DNA of 64,000 nt from Ralstonia wenshanensis (lineage in GTDB: Bacteria; Pseudomonadota; Gammaproteobacteria; Burkholderiales; Burkholderiaceae). The notes under the pieces were generated by a model. That model saw nothing but the letters and a program-made list of their open reading frames with translations. It was not told the origin of the DNA and did not search any database. This document shows positions 45,761 through 56,483 of this stretch, one piece after another. A program made the translations under genes and the position numbers. The stretch is taken from positions 992,001 through 1,056,000 of the forward strand of contig NZ_CP076412.1 in the NCBI RefSeq assembly GCF_021173085.1, written 5' to 3'. The first letter of the stretch is position 1. Each line of letters starts with the position of its first letter.

Positions 45761-47137
45761 TCAGCGGCGATCAGCGCCATGCCGCCACGCCACCGCAGCG
45801 CACGCAAGCTGTACCGCGCCACCGCACAACATGGCCACGCGCAACCCCGATGCGCCGCTGCCGCACACGGCATATACCGCGCCCAGGATCGCCACGCCCA
45901 ACGTCGCCCCTGTCATGCGCGCCACGTTGACGAGCGCCGATGCCGTGCCGGAGCGCTCCGGCCCCACGGCGCCTACCGCCGCCCCCATCAGCGGCCCGGT
46001 GGCAAAGCCCATGCCGAGCCCCGTGAGTGCCAGCCCGACGGCTGCCGGCACCACCGATGCCGCGCCGGCACATACCCCCAACGTGAGCAGCCCCAGCGCG
46101 ATGATGCCCACCCCGCCCGCCGTTGCCAGCCGCACGCCATGGCGGCGCGCCACCGTGCCCGACATGGGCGACACCGCCATGAAGACCAGCGCCATCGGCA
46201 TCAGCGCAAGGCCCGCGCCAATGACGTTGAAGCGGCCGGTGCTCTGCCACATGAGCGGCAGCAGAAAGAGCGCGCCGTACATGCCGAACGTCATGCCGGC
46301 CGTGGCGACGATGGCGCCGCGGAACGCGCGCACGCGAAAAAGATCCAGTGGCACCAGCGCCGCGCTGCCGTGGCGCGCCTCTACGCGGATGAACCACGCC
46401 AGCGCGACGAGCGCCACGGCGAGCACAGCCGCCGCCACAGCAGGCGCGTGATGCGCCTCGATAGCAGCAAAGGCCAGCCCACCCAGCGTGATCGCGCCCA
46501 ACACCTGGGCCAGCGCATCGAAACGACGATGCGCGGCGTCAGACGATTCCGGCACCACACGCACGGCCAGCACCATGATGGCCACGCTGGCCGGCACCAC
46601 CACCCAGAACACGGCGCGCCAGCCGAAGTGCGTGACCAGCACGCCGCCGGCCGTCGGCCCGATCGCCATGGCCAGGCCGTTGCATGCTGCCCAGACACCG
46701 AGCGCATGCGCACGTTCGCCTGCGTCGCGCCACACCACCCGCAAGATCGCCAGCGATGCCGGCAGCAGCAGCGACGCTCCCACACCCGCCATGGCACGCG
46801 CGCCGATCAGCCACCCGATCGACGGCGCCAGCGCGCACAGCACCGATGCCACCGAGAACACCGCCGCACCTGACACAAACGCCCGCCGCCGGCCGTACAG
46901 GTCCGCCAGCAGGCCACCACTGAGCAGCAGCGCGGCATAGGCGAGGTTGTAGGCGTCGATCACCCACTGCAGCGGGCCGACCTGTGCGTGGAAGAACTGG
47001 CCTATCGGGCGCACCGCCAGGTTGACGACGGCGGTGTCGATCTGTGCGACCAACACGGCCATCGACAGCACGCACAGCACCAGACGCTTATGCGTCGCGG
47101 TGTTGGCATGCGTTGGTTGCATCGTGATTCCATCCAT
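45761..47137 (-). CDS. DHA2-type MFS drug-efflux transporter
   Basis: A 458-aa transporter of the EmrB/QacA group. Early sequence is VLVAQIDTAVVNLAVRPIG (the DTxVVNVALP-like motif of helix 1), then GLLADLYGRRRAFVSG. The ATG at 47137 follows AGAGGCTCCCAG; upstream codons are not protein-like. It is divergent from the ArsR-type regulator, which probably represses it. Confidence 0.87.
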   Translation of the reverse strand: MDGITMQPTHANTATHKRLVLCVLSMAVLVAQIDTAVVNLAVRPIGQFFHAQVGPLQWVIDAYNLAYAALLLSGGLLADLYGRRRAFVSGAAVFSVASVLCALAPSIGWLIGARAMAGVGASLLLPASLAILRVVWRDAGERAHALGVWAACNGLAMAIGPTAGGVLVTHFGWRAVFWVVVPASVAIMVLAVRVVPESSDAAHRRFDALAQVLGAITLGGLAFAAIEAHHAPAVAAAVLAVALVALAWFIRVEARHGSAALVPLDLFRVRAFRGAIVATAGMTFGMYGALFLLPLMWQSTGRFNVIGAGLALMPMALVFMAVSPMSGTVARRHGVRLATAGGVGIIALGLLTLGVCAGAASVVPAAVGLALTGLGMGFATGPLMGAAVGAVGPERSGTASALVNVARMTGATLGVAILGAVYAVCGSGASGLRVAMLCGGAVQLACAAVAWRHGADRR

Positions 47138-47203
47138 CTGGGAGCCTCTGGCTTTTGCTTTAGCAAGCGAAGGCCCCAGCGTAGTGCCGGCACCCTGGGC
47201 AAC

Positions 47204-47223
47204 GCTTCGATGCGTGTCGAAGC
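47204..47223. promoter_or_regulatory. Dyad operator between efflux gene and ArsR-type regulator
   Basis: GCTTCGA-TGCGTG-TCGAAGC is a perfect 7-6-7 inverted repeat in the 134-base gap between the divergent genes. It is the likely binding site of the regulator at 47272. Confidence 0.65.
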
Positions 47224-47271
47224 ATCGCGGCGCGCGGCTCCCTAGAATGGCCACATGACGAGGAGCCCGAC

Positions 47272-47997
47272 ATGTCGCATCCGAACAGCTTTTCCGGCAC
47301 GGCCTTCCTGATCGCCGACCCGGCACGGGCAGCCATGCTGACGGCGTTGCTCGATGGGCGCGCGCTGCCTGCTGGGGAGCTGGCGCATGCTGCGGGCGTC
47401 ACCGCGCAGACGGCCAGCACGCATCTGGCCAAGTTGCTCGACGGTGGCTTGGTGGTGGTGGAAACCGAGGGACGGCACAAGTACTTTCGGCTGGCCGGGG
47501 CACATGTGGCACAAGCGCTGGAGCACCTTGCCGCCATCACGCCCGCCGCGGCCGTGCGACGCACCACACCCAGCCCGAAAGCGCGCGAACTGGGCTTCTG
47601 CCGCTGCTGCTACGACCACCTTGCGGGCCAGGTGGGCGTGGCTGTCACGCACGCGCTGCAATCACGCGGCTATCTGCTGCCGATGCCCGACAAGCAATAC
47701 GAGATCACGCCCGCTGGCATTACCTGGTTTGGCGATGTGGGACTCGATGTGCGTGCCATTCGCCCCACGCGGCGCGGTCTGGCGCGGCAATGCCTGGATT
47801 GGACGGAGCGCACGCATCACCTGGCGGGTCCGCTGGGGGTGCAGTTCCTGCGGCGCCTGTGCGATGCCGGTTGGATGCTGCGCGCACGGGATTCACGCGC
47901 GGTGCTGGTCACGCCGAAGGGCTGGCAGGAATTGCATCAGCGCCTGGGCGTGGATGAGACGACGGTGCGCAGCGAAGCCGAACACCGTCATGCATGA
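47272..47997 (+). CDS. ArsR-type winged-helix regulator
   Basis: A 241-aa protein with an N-terminal ArsR-like winged helix (LPAGELAHAAGVTAQTASTHLAKLLDGGLVVVETEGRHKYFRLA) and a longer C-terminal domain that contains LGFCRCCYDHLAGQVGVAV. The Cys-rich start of that domain could sense metal or redox state, but this is untested. It is divergent from the efflux pump. Confidence 0.85.
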   Translation: MSHPNSFSGTAFLIADPARAAMLTALLDGRALPAGELAHAAGVTAQTASTHLAKLLDGGLVVVETEGRHKYFRLAGAHVAQALEHLAAITPAAAVRRTTPSPKARELGFCRCCYDHLAGQVGVAVTHALQSRGYLLPMPDKQYEITPAGITWFGDVGLDVRAIRPTRRGLARQCLDWTERTHHLAGPLGVQFLRRLCDAGWMLRARDSRAVLVTPKGWQELHQRLGVDETTVRSEAEHRHA

Positions 47998-48006
47998 CGC
48001 CGTTGG

Positions 48007-48837
48007 TCAGTGCCCCGCGAAGGCCAGCACTTCCGGCAGGCGGGCAAGCAGCGCATCGCGCGAGCGGATGCCGCCCGAGGTCGGTTCAACCTTGTCGTCC
48101 TGGATGAGGTTGGCAAACACATACGTCTTGTCGCCCTTCTTGGCCCAGCCGACAAACCAGCCGTAAGCGTGCGCCTGGTCCCACGTGCCGTCGGGCGACG
48201 TATTGCCCGGCGCCGGGCCGGCGGTGCCCGTCTTACCCTGCACCGCCCAGCCGCCCGGCACCTGCCAGGTCTGCACGGTACGGTCGACCATCTCGTAGGT
48301 GCGTGCAGATACCGGCAACTGCCGGTTGACGATCCGGCGCATGAAGTCGACCTGCTCCTCCGGGGATATCTTCAGCGACGAGGTGATCCACGAGCGGTCC
48401 ATGCCGTTGTTCTTGCCTGGGTCGCCGCTCACGTCCATGTTGCCGTAGCCGAGCTTGCGCACGTACGCCTGGAAGGTTTGCGCGCCCATCGCATGCGTAA
48501 TGCGCTGCGAATACCAGACCACCGAATATTTGAGCCACAGCGCCGGGTCGATGGGCTGGTGCCAGGCTTCGCCGCCCCAGTCGGGGTCGCCGCGCTTGAA
48601 GTGCTCGACGGGGGTGTGTTCGTCCTTGAGGAAGCCGTGGTCAAACCCCATGACGGCCAGCGCCAGCTTGAAGGTGGAAGCGGGGGTCACGCGCTCGTCG
48701 CACTTGCCTTCGTGCAAGACGGCCTTGCCCGTGGCGGCATCGGCCACGATCGTGCAGATCGGGTGCTCGGCGTGGGCAAAGGTGGCAAGCGCGGCCAGCA
48801 GGGCGCCGGTGGCGGCGTGGCGGAGTTTCATCATCAA
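48007..48837 (-). CDS. blaOXA: OXA-22-type class D beta-lactamase
   Basis: A 276-aa periplasmic enzyme with a signal peptide (MKLRHAATGALLAALATFAHA). Class D motifs are all present: STFK with the active Ser (ASTFKLALAVMGFDHG), YGN in KLGYGNMD, and KTG in WAVQGKTGTAGPA. It hydrolyses penicillins and related beta-lactams. Length and N-terminus fit OXA-22, the chromosomal enzyme of Ralstonia pickettii, from memory. There is no mobile element around it, so it looks resident rather than acquired. Confidence 0.88.
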   Translation of the reverse strand: MMMKLRHAATGALLAALATFAHAEHPICTIVADAATGKAVLHEGKCDERVTPASTFKLALAVMGFDHGFLKDEHTPVEHFKRGDPDWGGEAWHQPIDPALWLKYSVVWYSQRITHAMGAQTFQAYVRKLGYGNMDVSGDPGKNNGMDRSWITSSLKISPEEQVDFMRRIVNRQLPVSARTYEMVDRTVQTWQVPGGWAVQGKTGTAGPAPGNTSPDGTWDQAHAYGWFVGWAKKGDKTYVFANLIQDDKVEPTSGGIRSRDALLARLPEVLAFAGH

Positions 48838-49013
48838 TCAACCTCATGTTGGGGGGAATGCAAATAGCTGCGTGGCAGCGTAGCAGCGAGGTTGCCGTCC
48901 TGCGGACCGCCACACGCGTAACGGCTGTAACGCAGGCGCGCCGGTGGAATAGCCGATCAGAAAAGAAGGGCTTGCAAATTTTTTGGCGGTCGGTAAAATG
49001 CGCCGCTCACCTA

Positions 49014-49098
<85 letters not shown>

Positions 49099-49127
49099 AA
49101 CACAGTCCCAAGCAGTTCAGGGGCGAC

Positions 49128-49165
49128 AAAAAACCCGCGTGGCAATGAGCCTCGCGGGTTTTTTG
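49128..49165 (+). terminator. Intrinsic terminator after tRNA-Leu
   Basis: AAAAAACCCGCG (49128-49139) pairs with CGCGGGTTTTTT (49153-49164). The A and T flanks allow it to work in both directions. Confidence 0.85.
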
Positions 49166-49296
49166 TTGTCCGGACGGGTTCGGCATGCCGAGGCTTGTGC
49201 TCCGCAGCGATGCAGCGACGAGGCACCGCCGGCCACCCGCTCTGTTCGCGTCAAGCCTGCTCCTGCGCGGTTTCATGCTGGGCGCGGCCGCACCAC

Positions 49297-50445
49297 TCAC
49301 CACCCGTGGAACCGCCCCCACGTCTGCACCATGCCCCGCGACGACACCGCCTGGTACTCCGGGAACTGGGCCCCCGTGGCGCACGCATGGTTCGGCAGTA
49401 CACGCAGCTTCGTGCCGACCGGAAAGCGCGCCACCAGGTCGTCTTGTACCGAGCCATCGCTCGCTGCCAGAATGCCGTGCTCCTGGTTTGCGCCAATCAG
49501 CATGAGCCCGTCGAGCGGCGTGCCATCGAGCGTGCACGGCTGGCCATAGCCAAAGTCTTGCGACTGCTTGGCCGTGCCGCGGTCACGGCTCATCGCCATC
49601 CATCCGGCATCCACAATCACCCAGCCCTTGTCGGGCTGATGGCCAATCACCGTGGTCAGCACGCTCAGTGCAATTTCGTCCAGCGCGCACACGCCCACGT
49701 TGTGCATGACCAGATCGAAGAATACGTAGACGCCCGCGCGCACTTCCGTCACGCCTTCGAGGTGCTCGGTGGCCAACGCGGTGGGCGTGGAGCCCACGCT
49801 CACGGCCACGCACGGCACCCCGGCTTCGCGCAGGCGCTGCGCGGCGCGCACGCAACCGGCACGCTCCTGCTCGGCCAATGCCGCCAGCGCGGCGCGGTCG
49901 CTCAGGTCGTAGCTGGAGCCGGCGTGCGTCATCACGCCGCCCACGTCGATGCCGCCGTCTTTCAGGATGCGGCCGACTTCCAGCAGTGCATCTTGCTCGG
50001 GCGTGATGCCGGAGCGGTGGCCATCGGTGTCGACTTCGATCCACACTTCACAGCGCTCACCGTGCGCGCGGGCGTAGTCGACCACAGCGTGGGCGGCCTC
50101 TGCGTTGTCGACCACGAGCTTGAGATCGCAGCCCCGCTTGCGCAGCGCCATCGCACGCGGCAGCTTGGTGGCGACAATGCCGACCGCGTAGAGGATGTCT
50201 CTGATGCCGGCGGCAAAGAAGGCTTCGGCCTCCTTCAACGTGGATACGGTAATGCCCTGCGCGCCGGCCGCCACCTGTGCGCGCACCACGTCTAGGCACT
50301 TGGTGGTCTTCACGTGCGGGCGGAATTTCACGCCCAGCGCGTTCATGCGGTGCTGCATGCGGGCGATGTTGTGCTGCATGCGCGGCAGGTCAATCAGCGC
50401 AGCCGGCGTGTCGAGGGTTTCAAGCGTGTGCGTGTCGGCGGTCAT
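49297..50445 (-). CDS. D-threonine aldolase / DSD1-type PLP enzyme
   Basis: A 382-aa alanine-racemase-fold enzyme. The PLP lysine lies in FRPHVKTTKC, and the metal-binding pair His-x-Cys is in LPNHACAT near the C-terminus. The family cleaves D-threonine to glycine and acetaldehyde or deaminates D-serine-like substrates. I chose the ATG at 50445, which has GAGGATGC before it; an ATG at 50460 overlaps the HAD stop. The gene is coupled to the HAD gene. Confidence 0.85.
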   Translation of the reverse strand: MTADTHTLETLDTPAALIDLPRMQHNIARMQHRMNALGVKFRPHVKTTKCLDVVRAQVAAGAQGITVSTLKEAEAFFAAGIRDILYAVGIVATKLPRAMALRKRGCDLKLVVDNAEAAHAVVDYARAHGERCEVWIEVDTDGHRSGITPEQDALLEVGRILKDGGIDVGGVMTHAGSSYDLSDRAALAALAEQERAGCVRAAQRLREAGVPCVAVSVGSTPTALATEHLEGVTEVRAGVYVFFDLVMHNVGVCALDEIALSVLTTVIGHQPDKGWVIVDAGWMAMSRDRGTAKQSQDFGYGQPCTLDGTPLDGLMLIGANQEHGILAASDGSVQDDLVARFPVGTKLRVLPNHACATGAQFPEYQAVSSRGMVQTWGRFHGW

Positions 50446-50456
50446 GGTTTGCATCC

Positions 50457-51116
50457 TCATGCGGCAAAACGGCGGGCCCAGGGCAGCAGATCGTCGAGCG
50501 TGGGCGAGGTGATTTCCGGCAGCTGCGCGCCCTCCACCGGCGTCAGGCCGACGCGGTTGTGCCAGTACGTGCGCAGGCCGACGGCCGCTGTGCCGAACAT
50601 GTCGTAGCTGGAGCCCGCAACAAATGCCGCGTCAGCCGCATCCACGCCAAGCTGTTCGAGCGCCATGCGATACGGTTTCGGATCGGGCTTGTACACGCCC
50701 GCCTGCTCGGCCGTGACGACGACATCCCAGGTAACAGGCAATAGCGCAGCGGCTTGCCGGCCCAGCCGTTCCGAGCAGTTGGTGACGATGGCCAGCTTGC
50801 AATGCGGCTGGAGCTGGGCCAGCGCTTGCGCTGCGCCGCTCCACGGTGCGAGATGCAACCAGTTGGCTTCCAGTGCTTCCGGGGCGGAAGCCGGCAAGCC
50901 AGCGTTCTGCGCGGCCCGCCGCACCATCGCTTCATACGGAACGTACGCGCCACAGCTGTACGTCAGCCGCAGATACTCGGCGCGCCACGTGCGGCCTGCC
51001 TGCTCGGAGCCCGCAGCACGGTTCCACAACGACCACGAATCGAGTAGCGCGGTCAGCAGATCGAACAGGATGGCCTTGGGATAGCGGGCGTCGGGAGAAA
51101 CCGTGGAAGCGTTCAC
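50457..51116 (-). CDS. Haloacid-dehalogenase-type hydrolase
   Basis: A 219-aa HAD protein (type II haloacid dehalogenase group). The nucleophile segment is AILFDLLTALLDSW, the Ser/Thr motif is AIVTNCSERLG and the later motif GVYKPDPKPYRMALEQLG supplies the Lys; GSSYDMFGTAAVGLRT follows. The GTG at 51116 with AGGTGAC before it is preferred to a GTG at 51152. Substrate unknown. It shares an operon with the D-threonine aldolase. Confidence 0.8.
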   Translation of the reverse strand: MNASTVSPDARYPKAILFDLLTALLDSWSLWNRAAGSEQAGRTWRAEYLRLTYSCGAYVPYEAMVRRAAQNAGLPASAPEALEANWLHLAPWSGAAQALAQLQPHCKLAIVTNCSERLGRQAAALLPVTWDVVVTAEQAGVYKPDPKPYRMALEQLGVDAADAAFVAGSSYDMFGTAAVGLRTYWHNRVGLTPVEGAQLPEITSPTLDDLLPWARRFAA

Positions 51117-51219
51117 GCTTGTCACCTGCAAATCGGTGGAGATCGATGCCACCGATTGTAGGTACCGCGCAGCGGCTTTCGGTGAAGCCAGGTTGAATCA
51201 AAGATTCAGTGACGCTGCA

Positions 51220-52125
51220 TCATGCGCGCCACGGCGGCTGCGGCTTGAAGCGGTTCTGCAGCGCCTGCATGAAGTGACGCGTACGTTGCGGCAACCCCGC
51301 GCGGTTGTGCGTGAGCGCGATCACGTTGGCATCCGGCGCCTTCCAGCTGGGCAGCAATCGCACGAGGCGGCCCGCACGCAGATCATCGGCGACATCCCAT
51401 TCGGAGCGCAGGATCACGCCGCGCCCTTCGCACGCCCACTGGCGGATGACATCGCCGTCGTTGCAGATGAGTTGCCTCGGCACGCGCACGCTGCGGCTCG
51501 TGCGGCCCTTGCTGAAGTGCCAGAGCGACACATCTTCCTTGTTCTCGCGCAGCACGATGCAAGGCAGCGCGGCAAGGTCATCGGGCGTTTCGGGCAAACC
51601 GAAGCGCTTCACAAATGCGGGCGACGCGCAGACAAAGCGTGCGTTCGGTGCAATCGCATGGCCGACCAGGTTCGACACCTGCAGCGCGCCAATATGCACC
51701 ACCACGTCAAACCGGTCCGCCGCTTCGATAAGGGGTGCATCGGACAGCGCCAGTTCGATGTCGACATCAGGGTGCTGCTGCTGGAAATCGGCAATGACGG
51801 GGGCGACGTAACGTCGCCCAAACCCCAGCGGCGCATTCACCTTGAGCGTGCCGACCAGACCGCCCCGGCGCGTGTGCAAATCCTCTGACAATGCGTCGAG
51901 CTGGCGAATCAGCTCTGCGCCGCGCTCGCACAGCAGCGCGCCCTCTTGCGTAAAGCGCAGGCTGCGCGCGGTGCGATCGACCAGCCGTGTGCCCAGCTTC
52001 TTCTCCAACTGCTGCAGGCGTTGCGACACGGCTGAGGGCGTCAGGTCCAACGCGCGCGCCGTCGCCACCAGGCTGCTGTTGTCCTGGATGGCCAGCAGGA
52101 AGCGCAGGTCGGCGGAATCCGTCAT
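51220..52125 (-). CDS. LysR-family regulator
   Basis: A 301-aa LTTR (LVATARALDLTPSAVSQRLQQLEKKLGTRLVDRTARSLRFTQEG, then a substrate domain). It starts three bases after the proline iminopeptidase stop and precedes the HAD/aldolase genes on the same strand, which it may control. Confidence 0.88.
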   Translation of the reverse strand: MTDSADLRFLLAIQDNSSLVATARALDLTPSAVSQRLQQLEKKLGTRLVDRTARSLRFTQEGALLCERGAELIRQLDALSEDLHTRRGGLVGTLKVNAPLGFGRRYVAPVIADFQQQHPDVDIELALSDAPLIEAADRFDVVVHIGALQVSNLVGHAIAPNARFVCASPAFVKRFGLPETPDDLAALPCIVLRENKEDVSLWHFSKGRTSRSVRVPRQLICNDGDVIRQWACEGRGVILRSEWDVADDLRAGRLVRLLPSWKAPDANVIALTHNRAGLPQRTRHFMQALQNRFKPQPPWRA

Positions 52126-52128
52126 GGG

Positions 52129-53187
<1,059 letters not shown>

Positions 53188-53202
53188 AATGGTGTGCCCA
53201 TC

Positions 53203-53832
53203 ATGTCGTCCAACCCGATCCCCATTGAAGCCGGCCGCCGCGAGCGCAAGCGCAACCAGACGCTGGACCACCTGGCGGCCACCGCCTTCTCCCTGTTCGA
53301 GCAGCACGGTTACGACACGGTGACGATGGAGCAGATTGCAGCGCAGGCCGATGTGTCCAAGGGCACGCTGTACAACCACTTTCCGGTCAAGGAAGCCCTG
53401 TTGGCGCACCAGTTCCACGCCGAACTGGCGGCAGGCGGCGCGCAGTTGCGTTCGCAGATCGAGGCGCAGCCGGATTTCGCCTCCCGCCTGGCGGTGCTGC
53501 TTTCCGCCTCGGCCGATTGGTGCAACGTGCGCCGGCCCTATCTGGCCGCGTATTTCCGCTACCGCTTTGCCAGCGCCGACCTGGCCGCCCGCAACCGTGA
53601 CCCGGAGAAGCGCAGCGGGCTGGAAGCGGTGTTCATGGCGCTCATCGACGCGGCGCAGCGCTCGGGCGAGCTCGACACCCGATTCGATGCCGAGCAGCTC
53701 GCGGGGCTGTTCGAGTATCTGTATCTCGGCGCGCTCATGCGCTGGCTGGCACGTCCCGAAACAGACCTGCACGCGGGTTTCTCCGCCGTCATCGACCTGT
53801 TCCTGCACGGCATGGCCCGCAAGGAGGCTTGA
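53203..53832 (+). CDS. TetR-family regulator of the phosphotransferase-like gene
   Basis: A 209-aa TetR protein (LAATAFSLFEQHGYDTVTMEQIAAQADVSKGTLYNHFPVKEALLAHQF). The ATG at 53203 is used; a GTG at 53194 is in frame. Its stop TGA is directly abutted by the next gene's ATG (TGATG), so the two form an operon behind the tandem operator. Confidence 0.88.
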   Translation: MSSNPIPIEAGRRERKRNQTLDHLAATAFSLFEQHGYDTVTMEQIAAQADVSKGTLYNHFPVKEALLAHQFHAELAAGGAQLRSQIEAQPDFASRLAVLLSASADWCNVRRPYLAAYFRYRFASADLAARNRDPEKRSGLEAVFMALIDAAQRSGELDTRFDAEQLAGLFEYLYLGALMRWLARPETDLHAGFSAVIDLFLHGMARKEA

Positions 53833-56360
53833 TGAACCCGCTCGTGCTCGATTGGCCGGCTGCAGCGGCGGCTGGTGCCGCTGTGGCGGGCGGCAAGGGC
53901 TGGCAGCTTGGCCGGATGTCGAAACTCGGCGTGCCGGTGCCCGATGGTTTCGTGCTGGCCGCGGACGCCAGCCTCCGGCGGAATCACGGAGAGGCGGTGC
54001 CCGATACGGTGCTGGCTGCCATCGCGCAAGCGCTGGCCGCGCGCGGCTGGCAAAACACGCCGCTGGCTGTGCGCTCTTCCGCACCGCAGGAGGATTCCGC
54101 GCGACGCTCGTTCGCGGGCATTCACGAGACGCGACTGAACGTGATGGGCATGCAGGCGCTGGCGGACGCGGTGCGCGCAGTGTGGGACTCGGCGCATGCA
54201 CCGCAAGCGCTGGCATACCGCGAGCGCTTTGGCATCGACACCTCCGACCTGGCGATGGCCGTTGTCATCATGCCGATGCTGCCGGCACTGGCCGCAGGCA
54301 TCGCGTTTACGTGTGACCCGCTGACGGGCCGCGACGACCACATCGTCGTCAACGCGCACTGGGGCCTGGGCGAAGCGCTGGTGGGCGGCCATGCCGATGG
54401 CGACGTCGACCGGCTGGAAGTTGCGCCGCAAGACGACACGCTGCATGTGGTCGGACGCCGGATCGGCACGAAGCACCGCATGACGCGGGCGCTGTCCGAA
54501 GGCGGCACCGCACTCGCAGACACCGCCACTGCGGACGCCCGCCGCGCCGTGCTGGACGACGCGCAGCTCATCGCCTTGGCCACGGTCGCGCGCGACACGG
54601 CCCGTGCGCTCGACTTTGCCCAGCCCCGCTATGACATCGAATGGGTCTGGGACGGGCAACGCTTCTGGATCGTGCAGGCGCGCCCGATCACCACGGCCGC
54701 CCGCCAGACTTACGCCGCACTCCAAACCCAGCCGACGTTCTGGACGCGCGGCAACACGCGCGAGGTGTTTCCCGCGCCGCTGTCGCCCATCGACTGGACG
54801 CTCTATGGTCACGCGGCCAACCGGATGCTGATGCTGGCGTACTCGCTGGCAGGCTATGCACTGCTGCCAGGGCTGGAGCGCGCCAGGCTGTTTGGCGGCC
54901 GCGTGTACCTCGATGTCTCGTTGATGCAGTGCGAGGCCTTTGACGCGTTCGGCATTGCGCCAGAGGTCATCAACCGCATGCTGGGCGGCGCGCAGCCCGA
55001 GATTGCGCTGCCGCGCGCCACATGGCCGCAACGGCTGGCGCGTGGCGCGCGGCTTGTGCGTTATCTGTGCAGCGCCGGCGCCGCGCGCCGCCATGCACAG
55101 AGCGATCTGAACCGCGCCCGCAAGCAGGCCGCGCAATGGCGTGAAGACGCCTGGCCGGCATCGACCGCGGAGCTGGCTACCTGCCTGCGCGACCGCTTCA
55201 ACATCGCGCGCCGCGCAGACGGCCTGTTCTTCCTGCAAGGCTCGGCGGGCGGCTCCGTTTCGGGCCTGGTCGACGTGATCGAAAAACAGTGCCCTGGTGA
55301 GGGCCACGCCCTGGCCGCCGCGCTCATGGCCGGCGCTGAACCCAGTGTGACTGCGCAGCAAAGCTACGAACTGATGGCCCTGGCGCAAACGGCCGCCGCC
55401 GATGCCGAGGCGCTCGCCTGGCTTCGCGCCGACAACCGCATCGGCACGCAATGGGCGCTGCAACTACCGGCGCACAGCCCGTTCCGCCAGCACTTCAGTA
55501 CGTTTCTGGAGCGCTACGGGCACCGCGCCATTGAAGAGAGCTACTTCCGCCGCCCGCGCTGGCGCGAGCAACCCGACTATGTGCTCGACCTCGTCGTCGG
55601 GCTGATCGGCAGCGACGCGAATGCCGTGCGGCAACGGCAGTTGGCTGCCTCCAAGCGTGCGTGGGCGCGCCTGCCGTTCTGGCTGCGCCCGATTGTGCGG
55701 GGGATGCTCAAGGGTGCCGTGCGCGATAGCAACCAGCGCGAAGCCGCGCGCAGCGCGCTGGTGGCGTATCTGGACGCGCTACGCATCGGTCTGTTGAAAC
55801 TGGCTGACAGGCTTGTCGGCGAAGAAGGACTCGATGCGCCCGAAGACATTTTCAACCTGACGTTGGACGAATGCGTTGCCGCGGGCACCGGCGCGCTGCC
55901 TGTGCGCTTCGCCGCCCAGCGCGCGCGTGAACGCCGCCAGCAATTGGACGATTGGGCCGCCGCGCAGGAGCCGGACATCCTCACCGAACATGGCGAGGCA
56001 CGGGTCGGGACCAGCGCGCCAATCGCCCTCACAGGCGATGCGTGGAGCGGCACCGCCGTAGGCGCAGGCTCGGCACGGGGGCAGGCTCGGCTCGTCGATC
56101 ACGCGGCTGCCGGCACGGCGCTGCAAACGGGCGATATCCTGGTCGCCCCCAGCACCGACCCCGCCTGGACGCCGCTTTTCCTGAAGGCCGGCGGGCTCGT
56201 CATGGAAACCGGCGGCTACCTCTCGCACGGCGCCATCGTGGCGCGGGAGTTCGGGATTCCGGCGGTGGTGAACCTGCCCGGCATCCGGGCACAGTTGGAA
56301 GACGGCGAGACGATCTGCGTGGACGGCAATGCCGGCACGGTCAGCAGAGTGGCGGATTAG
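53832..56360 (+). CDS. Rifampicin-phosphotransferase-like dikinase
   Basis: An 842-aa protein with the build of pyruvate-phosphate dikinases. The N-terminal ATP-binding domain has VAGGKGWQLGRMSKLGVPVPDGF and AVRSSAPQEDSARRSFAG, and ends YDIEWVWDGQRFWIVQARPI near residue 290. A large helical middle (about 310-740) follows. The C-terminal swivel domain carries the catalytic His799 in GGYLSHGAIVAREFG. The PEP-binding TIM barrel of PEP synthase is absent. This domain order and length fit rifampicin phosphotransferases, which move a phosphate from ATP through His to the antibiotic. Whether the middle domain binds rifamycins cannot be judged here. AAGGAGGCTTG precedes the ATG. Confidence 0.75.
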   Translation: MNPLVLDWPAAAAAGAAVAGGKGWQLGRMSKLGVPVPDGFVLAADASLRRNHGEAVPDTVLAAIAQALAARGWQNTPLAVRSSAPQEDSARRSFAGIHETRLNVMGMQALADAVRAVWDSAHAPQALAYRERFGIDTSDLAMAVVIMPMLPALAAGIAFTCDPLTGRDDHIVVNAHWGLGEALVGGHADGDVDRLEVAPQDDTLHVVGRRIGTKHRMTRALSEGGTALADTATADARRAVLDDAQLIALATVARDTARALDFAQPRYDIEWVWDGQRFWIVQARPITTAARQTYAALQTQPTFWTRGNTREVFPAPLSPIDWTLYGHAANRMLMLAYSLAGYALLPGLERARLFGGRVYLDVSLMQCEAFDAFGIAPEVINRMLGGAQPEIALPRATWPQRLARGARLVRYLCSAGAARRHAQSDLNRARKQAAQWREDAWPASTAELATCLRDRFNIARRADGLFFLQGSAGGSVSGLVDVIEKQCPGEGHALAAALMAGAEPSVTAQQSYELMALAQTAAADAEALAWLRADNRIGTQWALQLPAHSPFRQHFSTFLERYGHRAIEESYFRRPRWREQPDYVLDLVVGLIGSDANAVRQRQLAASKRAWARLPFWLRPIVRGMLKGAVRDSNQREAARSALVAYLDALRIGLLKLADRLVGEEGLDAPEDIFNLTLDECVAAGTGALPVRFAAQRARERRQQLDDWAAAQEPDILTEHGEARVGTSAPIALTGDAWSGTAVGAGSARGQARLVDHAAAGTALQTGDILVAPSTDPAWTPLFLKAGGLVMETGGYLSHGAIVAREFGIPAVVNLPGIRAQLEDGETICVDGNAGTVSRVAD

Positions 56361-56439
56361 GCACGCATATGTGGTGATGAGGCGACACTGGCAAATGCGA
56401 TTTGCTGCGCCGCAATATTCGGACTAACATTCGGGTATT

Positions 56440-56459
56440 CCCTACTAGGGTTATCCCTA
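56440..56459. promoter_or_regulatory. Triple CCCTA/TAGGG half-site
   Basis: CCCTA-C-TAGGG-TTAT-CCCTA gives two overlapping dyads 25-45 bases before the small gene at 56484. It is a candidate operator of unknown owner. Confidence 0.5.
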
Positions 56460-56483
56460 AATCAGTCCTCAGAAGGAATCGCC

